Below, piece after piece: positions 34,319 to 40,090 of a stretch of 40,090 nucleotides of DNA; within the stretch, counting starts at the first letter, position 1; each line of letters opens with the position of its first letter. Source of the stretch: Gammaproteobacteria bacterium (lineage in GTDB: Bacteria; Pseudomonadota; Gammaproteobacteria; GCA-001735895); the NCBI GenBank assembly GCA_030066085.1, contig JASJCI010000010.1, positions 1 through 40,090 of the forward strand. The letters are read 5' to 3'. The notes under the pieces are model-generated. The model did not search any database and was not told the origin of the DNA. It saw only the letters and a list, made by a program, of their open reading frames with translations. The translations under genes were made by a program, and so were the position numbers.

Positions 34319-35581
34319 ATGATCTCGATCGAGTCCGTTTTTCGACCCGGCCACGGCCTTGTCGTCGGTTGCCTGCTGGCACTAGCCCACGGCGGCGCGC
34401 AGGCGGGTGGATTCTATCTGCCCGAAATCGCAACCCCCGGCAGCATCGGCTCGGCGGGCGCGGCCAACCCGACCAATACCCTGGATGCATCCTCGGCGAT
34501 CACCAACCCGGCCGCGATGGTGCTTCTCGAAGAGGATCGGGCATACATGGTCGGCGGCCAGATCATGTCGCCCGATATGAGTTTCGATAGCGACATCGCC
34601 ACCGGCGGCGGCAGCGACGGCGGCAATGCCGCCGACGACGCTTTCGCGCCCGGTTTTTCCTACGCCTGGCGCATCGATGACAAAAACAGTGTCGGTTTGG
34701 GCATGTCCGCGCTGATGGGTGGCGGTGTCGATTACGGCAGCGATTTCGTCGGCCGCTACCAGGCGATCTCGGCGACGCTGACCGGCGCCGGCCTGACCGC
34801 ATCCTATGGCTACAGGATCAACGACGAGGTTTCGGTCGGCATCGGGGCGACCGGGGTTTACACGACCTTCGAACAGGATATCGCGATCAGGCAGCCGATG
34901 GGAATGCCGGATGGCCGGGTCTCGCTGGAAGATCTCGACGGCTGGGACCCCCAGTTCACCCTCGGTTTGACCTGGCGCCTGAACCCGAAGACACTGCTGG
35001 GTTTCGTTTACCGCAGCAAGGCCGAGATCGAACTCGACGGCAAGCTCGAAACCCGCAACCTGTCGGCACCGCCGTTCACGCTGCTGGACGGGCAGGACAT
35101 CACGCTCGAATTCGACGCGCCGGAAGTCTACGAGATCGGCCTGCGCTTCGAACTCGATGCCGACACGACGCTGTTTCTCGAGGCGGATATCGAACGTTTT
35201 TCGCAATTCGACCAGAATTACCTGACCGTCGACAATCTCGGGCAAAGCATAGTCCTCGACCGCGACTGGGAGGATACCTGGCGCGTTTCGGCCGCGATAC
35301 TCAAACGCCGCGGCCCGAATCTTTTTGCCTGGGGTATCGGCTACGACAGTTCGCCGGTCGACGACGAGGACCGGACCTTCGATTTACCCGCCGACGAGCA
35401 ACTGCGCCTGGCGTTCGCCTGGGGACACGAAACAGGCCCCGAAACCCAATGGGCGTTGACTGCCGAATACATCTGGCTCGGCGAGAACAAAATCGACCAG
35501 ACCGCGCAGGGGGTTCGCGCCAGCGGCGAATTCGACGCTTCCATGCTGATCGTTGGCGCCAACTTCGAGCGCCGTTTCTGA
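34319..35581 (+). CDS. FadL/OmpP1-family outer-membrane transporter
   Basis: 420 residues from the ATG at 34319; the frame goes back to 34157 but without signal-peptide sequence. Signal peptide to about residue 29 (GAQA), then the FadL N-terminal hatch: GGFYLPEIATPGSIGSAGAA and DASSAITNPAAMVLLEEDRA, with the NPA motif. Long barrel domain, ending in ANFERRF with the C-terminal Phe needed for outer-membrane assembly. Such proteins take up long-chain fatty acids and other hydrophobic compounds (TodX, XylN). Convergent with the RND operon; 11 bp between stops. Regulation not visible. Confidence 0.9.
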   Translation: MISIESVFRPGHGLVVGCLLALAHGGAQAGGFYLPEIATPGSIGSAGAANPTNTLDASSAITNPAAMVLLEEDRAYMVGGQIMSPDMSFDSDIATGGGSDGGNAADDAFAPGFSYAWRIDDKNSVGLGMSALMGGGVDYGSDFVGRYQAISATLTGAGLTASYGYRINDEVSVGIGATGVYTTFEQDIAIRQPMGMPDGRVSLEDLDGWDPQFTLGLTWRLNPKTLLGFVYRSKAEIELDGKLETRNLSAPPFTLLDGQDITLEFDAPEVYEIGLRFELDADTTLFLEADIERFSQFDQNYLTVDNLGQSIVLDRDWEDTWRVSAAILKRRGPNLFAWGIGYDSSPVDDEDRTFDLPADEQLRLAFAWGHETGPETQWALTAEYIWLGENKIDQTAQGVRASGEFDASMLIVGANFERRF

Positions 35582-35592
35582 CGGCTTCGGGA

Positions 35593-38500
35593 TCAGGCCG
35601 GGCTTTTCCTGATGCGGAAGAATATCGCGTACAGCGTCGGCACCACGATCAGCGTCAGAATCGAGGCGAAGCCGAGGCCCGCCATGATCGTGACCGACAT
35701 GTTGACGAAAAACACGTCGGCCAGCAGCGGGATCAGGCCGAGGATCGTGGTCGCCGCCGCCAGCACCACCGGGCGCATGCGACTCACGGCCGAGTCCAGC
35801 ACGGCTTCGTAACGATCCTTGCCGCTCTCGATCTGCTGATCGATTTCCTCGATCAGCACGATGGCGTTCTTGATCAGCAGCCCCACCAGCGACAGCGCGC
35901 CGAGAATCGACATGAAATCGAAGGCGCCGCCGGTGGTCAACAGCCCCGCGGTAATGCCGATGATCGCCAGCGGCACGGTCAGCCAGATGATGCCGGGCTG
36001 CCTGAGCTTGCCGAACAGGAAAATACTGGTAATGACCATCAGCAGGAAGCCGACCGGCAGCGCGCCGGCGAGACCGGCCTGGGCGTTAACCGAGTCCTCG
36101 TATTCGCCGCCCCATTCCAGGCTGTAGCCGGGCGGCAGTTCCAGCGCCTCGATTTGCGAGCGCAGACGCTGGAACAACGGCGTAGCCAGTGAACCGCTGG
36201 GATTGCACGAGGCGATGATCGTCGGGATACGATTGCGACTGCGCAGCACGGCATTTTCCCAGGTGGTCTCGTAGCTCGACACCACCTGGTTCAGCGGCAC
36301 CGACCGGCCCAGCACCGGGCTCCAGACCTGCGCATCGCGCAGGTTATCGATATCCACCCGCTCCTCTTCCGCCGCCCGGATCTTGATCGGCAGCAGGCGG
36401 ATGCCGTCGCGGTAGGTACCCACCGGCTGCCCCTCGAAAGAGCTGCGCAGGGCAGCTCCCAGGTCCTGGCGGTTGACGCCGAGCTGGCGGCCCACCTGCT
36501 CGTTGAACACCGGCGTCACGACCTTGACCGGGTTGCGCCAGTCATCGCGCACGTCCCTGCTTTCGCTGTCCGCGCGCATGATCGCCTTGGCTTGTTCGGC
36601 CAGCTCTCGCAACACGTGCGCTTCCGGTCCCGAAAAGCGCGCCTCGATCTTGGCATCGCGCCCCGGGCCGATACGCAGGGCCTTGATGATCGGATCCAGC
36701 GAGGGCATTTCGGTGCGCATAAACTCTCCGACGGCGTCCATAACCGCCGGAATCTGATCACGGACCTCCGTCTGCACGATGATCTGGGAATAGGCCCGCG
36801 ACGGCTCCTTGGAGTCGTAGACCAGGGTAAAGCGCTGGTGGGGTCCCCCGATTACCGTGGTCGTCTGCACCACGCCCGGCTGCGCGCGCAGAAATTCACT
36901 GACGCGCAGCGTGCTGTCGCGGGTGGTGCGGATATCCGATCCCTCGGGCTCGTAAATATCGACAAAGAACAGCGGCGTGTTGGAATCCGGGAAAAAGCCG
37001 CTCTTGACATGGCCGAAGCCAATCACGGCCAGCACGAACAGCCCGACAACGGCGGCCACGGTTACCCACCGGTAATCCACCGCCCTGGCTACCAGCCCGC
37101 GATAAATCTGAAAGGCCCTGCCCGCGTAGGGATCTTTTTGCTCGCCCTCGCTGCCGCCATCGCCGACTTTCAGCAACAGCGCACACAACAGCGGGGTCGT
37201 ACTGACCGCGGTAAGCCAGCTCAGGGTCAGTGAAATCAGGATAACGTAGAACAGCGAGCTGGCGAATTCACCAGTGTTATCCGGCGACAGGCCGATGGCG
37301 GAGAACGCCAGGATACCGATCGCGGTACCCCCGAGCAGTGCCCACATGGTTTTGCCGACGGCCTCCCCGGCGGCCTGCATCGCCTTCATGCCCGACTGCA
37401 TGCGCACCAGCATGCCCTCGGCCACGACGATGGCATTGTCTACCAGCATGCCCAGCGCGATGACCAGCGCGCCCAGCGAAATCCGCTGCAGCTCGATGCC
37501 ATACAGATTCATGATGAACAGCGTGCCGGCCACGGTAATCAGCAACACCGCACCGATGATGATACCGGTACGCAGGCCCATGAACAGCAGCAGCACGGCG
37601 ATGACGATGCCGACCGCCTGGCTCACGCTGACGAGAAACCCGCTGACCGAGTTGTCCACTTCCTGCGGCTGGTTGTAGACCGGCACCAGCTTCATGCCGA
37701 TGGGTATGATCGACAGCAGATCGATCACCTTGTCCTCGAGGCGGTTACCGACCTCGACGACGTTTTCCCCGCCCAGCATGGAGATTCCCAGCGTCAGGCC
37801 CGGTTTGCCGTCGACAAAGTACATTTTTCCGGGTACTTCGTCGTAGGCCCGGGTAATGGTGGCGATATCCCTGAGGTAAACCAGCCGCCGCTCGTTGGAG
37901 CTGATCAACAGGTTGCCCATTTCCTGCACCGACTGAAAATCACCGGTCGGGGAAATGCGGATGTAGTCGTCGTCCACGCGCACGTTGCCGGCGTTGACGA
38001 CCTCGTTTTGCGAACGCAGGATGCGCGTAATCATGGCCAGGTCGATGCCGAGCTCGGCCATGCGCGCGCGCGAGATATCGACATAGACGACTTCGCCTTG
38101 CTGGCCATCGATCACCACCTTGCGCACCCCGGGCACCAGGATCAGCTGTTTCTTCACCGCGTCGGCGGTGTCGTACAGGTCGCGCCAGCTATAACCCTCG
38201 CCGGTGAGCACCACGTACACGCCGTAGACGTCACCGAAATCGTCGATCACCGTGGGAGCCGCCGCGCCCGGCGGCAGTGAAGGCGAAATGTCGGCCACCT
38301 TGCGCCGCAATTCGTCGAATATATTAGGCAGGTCGTCCGCGCGGTACTTGTCCTTGAAGTCGATCAGGATGTCCGACAGGCCCGGCCGCGATACCGACAT
38401 CTTGATCCGTTTCACCTGTTCCATGCGCTGGATGGCGTCCTCCAGGTGATAGGTCACCTCATCCTGCACTTCCTGCGCGGTCGCGCCCGGATACCGGGTC

Positions 38501-38643
38501 AGGATTTTCGCCGACTTGATGGTAAAAGCCGGATCCTCGAGCTTGCCCATCTGCTCGAAGGCGAGCACGCCGCCCCCGACCATGATCACGACCATCAGCC
38601 AGGAAACGACCTTGCTTTTTACGGAATACTCCCCGATGTTCAT
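35593..38643 (-). CDS. RND efflux pump inner-membrane subunit
   Basis: 1016 residues, the length of the HAE-1/AcrB family. N-terminal helix (VVSWLMVVIMVGGGVLAFEQ), two periplasmic loops, and helix clusters near 330-550 and 840-1010. The proton-relay motif in helix 4 reads GMLVDNAIVVAEGM near residue 400. AcrB has DD here, so the second Asp is Asn, as in other pumps of the branch with this motif. Other family stretches are GFFPDSNTPLFFVDIYEPEG and LLIKNAIVLIEEIDQQIESG. It is 28 bp after the adaptor gene and should use it and an outer-membrane channel, not encoded here. Substrates cannot be told. Confidence 0.95.
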   Translation of the reverse strand: MNIGEYSVKSKVVSWLMVVIMVGGGVLAFEQMGKLEDPAFTIKSAKILTRYPGATAQEVQDEVTYHLEDAIQRMEQVKRIKMSVSRPGLSDILIDFKDKYRADDLPNIFDELRRKVADISPSLPPGAAAPTVIDDFGDVYGVYVVLTGEGYSWRDLYDTADAVKKQLILVPGVRKVVIDGQQGEVVYVDISRARMAELGIDLAMITRILRSQNEVVNAGNVRVDDDYIRISPTGDFQSVQEMGNLLISSNERRLVYLRDIATITRAYDEVPGKMYFVDGKPGLTLGISMLGGENVVEVGNRLEDKVIDLLSIIPIGMKLVPVYNQPQEVDNSVSGFLVSVSQAVGIVIAVLLLFMGLRTGIIIGAVLLITVAGTLFIMNLYGIELQRISLGALVIALGMLVDNAIVVAEGMLVRMQSGMKAMQAAGEAVGKTMWALLGGTAIGILAFSAIGLSPDNTGEFASSLFYVILISLTLSWLTAVSTTPLLCALLLKVGDGGSEGEQKDPYAGRAFQIYRGLVARAVDYRWVTVAAVVGLFVLAVIGFGHVKSGFFPDSNTPLFFVDIYEPEGSDIRTTRDSTLRVSEFLRAQPGVVQTTTVIGGPHQRFTLVYDSKEPSRAYSQIIVQTEVRDQIPAVMDAVGEFMRTEMPSLDPIIKALRIGPGRDAKIEARFSGPEAHVLRELAEQAKAIMRADSESRDVRDDWRNPVKVVTPVFNEQVGRQLGVNRQDLGAALRSSFEGQPVGTYRDGIRLLPIKIRAAEEERVDIDNLRDAQVWSPVLGRSVPLNQVVSSYETTWENAVLRSRNRIPTIIASCNPSGSLATPLFQRLRSQIEALELPPGYSLEWGGEYEDSVNAQAGLAGALPVGFLLMVITSIFLFGKLRQPGIIWLTVPLAIIGITAGLLTTGGAFDFMSILGALSLVGLLIKNAIVLIEEIDQQIESGKDRYEAVLDSAVSRMRPVVLAAATTILGLIPLLADVFFVNMSVTIMAGLGFASILTLIVVPTLYAIFFRIRKSPA

Positions 38644-38671
38644 CCGCTTCGCCCTTTACTCGGCTGGTTAT

Positions 38672-39802
38672 TCAGCTGGGATCATCCGCGCGCGGCTCGG
38701 CCTGCTCGGTCTGGATCATGCGCGAAACCTGCATGCCTTCCGCCAGGTAAGCCGCGCCCACGCTGACGATCTCCTCGCCGCCGACGAGGCCCGAACTCAC
38801 TTCGATATTGGCCCCCGACATGCGGCCGATCGTAACCGGGAGCGCCGAAACCGTCATGGTCTCGTCATCCAGTACCCACACCTGGGCATCGAGCCCGCCG
38901 TCGGCAACGACAGCGCTGATTGGCACCCACTTGGCGGTATCGGTACTGATTACCTTGGACAGGTCGAGAAATACATTGGCCGTCATACCTGGCAACACCC
39001 TGAACTCTTGCGGCTGGGCCATGGTGAAGGTCACGCGAAAAGTCTGCGTCTGCGGATCGGCCTTGGTTGAAACCTCTTTGACTTTCAGCGGGAATGTATC
39101 TTCCTTGCCTTCGAAACTGGCGTAGGACATGACGACCCTCGACGCCTTGGATTCAGTGGCACTGCCTTCCGTCTCGGCCCGGCGTATGCTGCGCACCAGG
39201 CTCTCGGACAAATCGATGGCAACGTCGAGCTGGTCCACGTTCTGCAGCTGGAATATCGCCTGCTTGGGCTGTATTTCTTCGAAGTTTTCCACGTCCCGCC
39301 GGCCGATGCTGCCGCTGAAAGGCGCTTTCAGCTCGGTGTAGGCCAGTTCCTGTTTGGCCAGCTTCAGCGCCGCTTCGGCCGAGCGGAAATTGGCTTCGAC
39401 CTGGTCGAAATCGCTCTGCGAAATGGTACCGTCCTGGATCAGCTCACTGGCCCGGTTGAAGTTTTTCTCGGTATTATCGAAGGTTGCCTGCCGATCGCTG
39501 ACCCGGATCCGGTAGTCGGTCGGATCCAGCCGCGCCAGCACCTGGCCCTTTTTGACCTGGTCGCCCTCCTTGACCAGGATTTCCTGCAGGACGCCGTTGA
39601 CCCTGAACGAAAGCTCGGCACGCTGCGACGCACTGATGGCGCCCGGGAAACGGCGCAAGGCGGCGCCGCTGGCGCCTTCGACGGTAAACAGCTTGACCGG
39701 GCGCACCGGCGGTGGCGGCGGTTCTTCCTCGGGTCCGCCACAGGCGGTCAGGACAGCCAGCATGGACGCCATGAGCACGGCGTTGCGCAACACGATCTTC
39801 AT
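38672..39802 (-). CDS. RND efflux periplasmic adaptor lipoprotein
   Basis: 376 residues from the ATG at 39802; the frame extends upstream by 13 codons, but AAGGGAA 7 bp upstream and the signal peptide favour this start. Lipobox LTAC (Cys about residue 21) then a Pro-rich linker. Family landmarks: barrel-sandwich/lipoyl half-motifs VNGVLQEILVKEGDQVKKGQ and ELKAPFSGSIGRRDVENFEE, a helical hairpin between them, and TVSALPVTIGRMSGANIEVS at the end. It links the pump to an outer-membrane channel. First gene of the operon. Confidence 0.93.
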   Translation of the reverse strand: MKIVLRNAVLMASMLAVLTACGGPEEEPPPPPVRPVKLFTVEGASGAALRRFPGAISASQRAELSFRVNGVLQEILVKEGDQVKKGQVLARLDPTDYRIRVSDRQATFDNTEKNFNRASELIQDGTISQSDFDQVEANFRSAEAALKLAKQELAYTELKAPFSGSIGRRDVENFEEIQPKQAIFQLQNVDQLDVAIDLSESLVRSIRRAETEGSATESKASRVVMSYASFEGKEDTFPLKVKEVSTKADPQTQTFRVTFTMAQPQEFRVLPGMTANVFLDLSKVISTDTAKWVPISAVVADGGLDAQVWVLDDETMTVSALPVTIGRMSGANIEVSSGLVGGEEIVSVGAAYLAEGMQVSRMIQTEQAEPRADDPS

Positions 39803-40090
39803 TGACAGTTTCCCTTGCACGTTTGTCGCCGAGGTTATCACTCGCTCCCGGGACTGTGAAGCGCCATGACCCGGGCCCTCGTCACTCGATAGCGATTACT
39901 TCGGCCCGAAAACCCGCGCAACAACACCAACAGCTGCACTTCCGCCCCTGCCGTCATTCCCGCCCCTCTCTGTCATTCCCGCGCAAGCGCACTACTGTCC
40001 GGGATATTTTAAACGCCTGATCAAAAACACTTTTAAAAACGATGTTTTGGTACGCTAAAGCCGTACTCCGACTTAATTCTCTACCTCTTG
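39803..40090. other. Window end: upstream region of the RND operon
   Basis: 288 bp with no gene I can support. It should hold the promoter of the efflux operon. There is a short direct repeat (CGTCATTCCCGCCCCTCTC, then TGTCATTCCCGCGC) at about 39953-39992, of the common palindromic-repeat type. Confidence 0.4.

Overview
The window is a GC-rich chromosomal segment of a Gram-negative bacterium, most likely a gammaproteobacterium. It carries LpxC, a PagL-type lipid A deacylase, an Mla-type lipid ABC transporter, FadL and an RND pump. There are no tRNA or rRNA genes, no CRISPR array and no phage genes that I can see. No order or genus can be fixed from the sequence alone.

Region 1 (1-3256) has the end of a small repeat element, a lipoprotein with an alpha/beta-hydrolase signature and an unrecognised exported protein. 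Region 2 (3257-17465) is the most interesting part. It holds a metallo-beta-lactamase-fold (MBL) hydrolase with a small monooxygenase-like protein, two related outer-membrane proteins, a sigma54-type activator, an Mla/Pqi-type lipid transport operon, an AI-2E family membrane protein and a Tat-exported sulfatase. Three transcription units here (monooxygenase-MBL, mla-like operon, sulfatase-outer-membrane protein) are each preceded by the same 16-bp motif beginning TTGGCACGATA. Each motif has an inverted repeat of the form CGAnATTTCG-N9-CGAAATnTCG centred about 117 bp upstream (the mla copy is degenerate). The obvious candidate to bind these sites is the activator encoded in the middle of the cluster. 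I infer a co-regulated set for uptake and processing of a hydrophobic, perhaps sulfated, compound; the substrate is unknown.

Region 3 (17466-24461) has a coiled-coil protein, a PagL-like deacylase, the 3' remnant of a lipid A acyltransferase gene, and a four-gene operon for an unusual ABC system. That system combines a metal-binding TroA/ZnuA-type protein, a LolD-like ATPase, an FtsX/MacB-type permease and a large membrane-anchored partner.

Region 4 (24418-33297) contains a duplicated module: terminator, MBL hydrolase, two palindromes, divergent tetR. In the first copy the tetR gene is cut after its helix-turn-helix and the MBL gene appears to start at ATC. In the second copy both genes are intact. 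Between the copies lie lpxC, a glycine-rich exported protein and a phospholipase D-family lipoprotein. Around them are several palindromic repeats, a truncated IS110 transposase gene and two copies of a 235-237-bp non-coding element with terminal inverted repeats.

Region 5 (33558-40090) has a five-helix membrane protein, a FadL-type outer-membrane transporter and, convergent to it, an RND efflux operon (adaptor then pump).

Broken genes are frequent: a phospholipase D relic, an acyltransferase 3' end, a truncated tetR and a truncated IS110 transposase. With the repeats, they mark 25-34 kb as a rearranged stretch.
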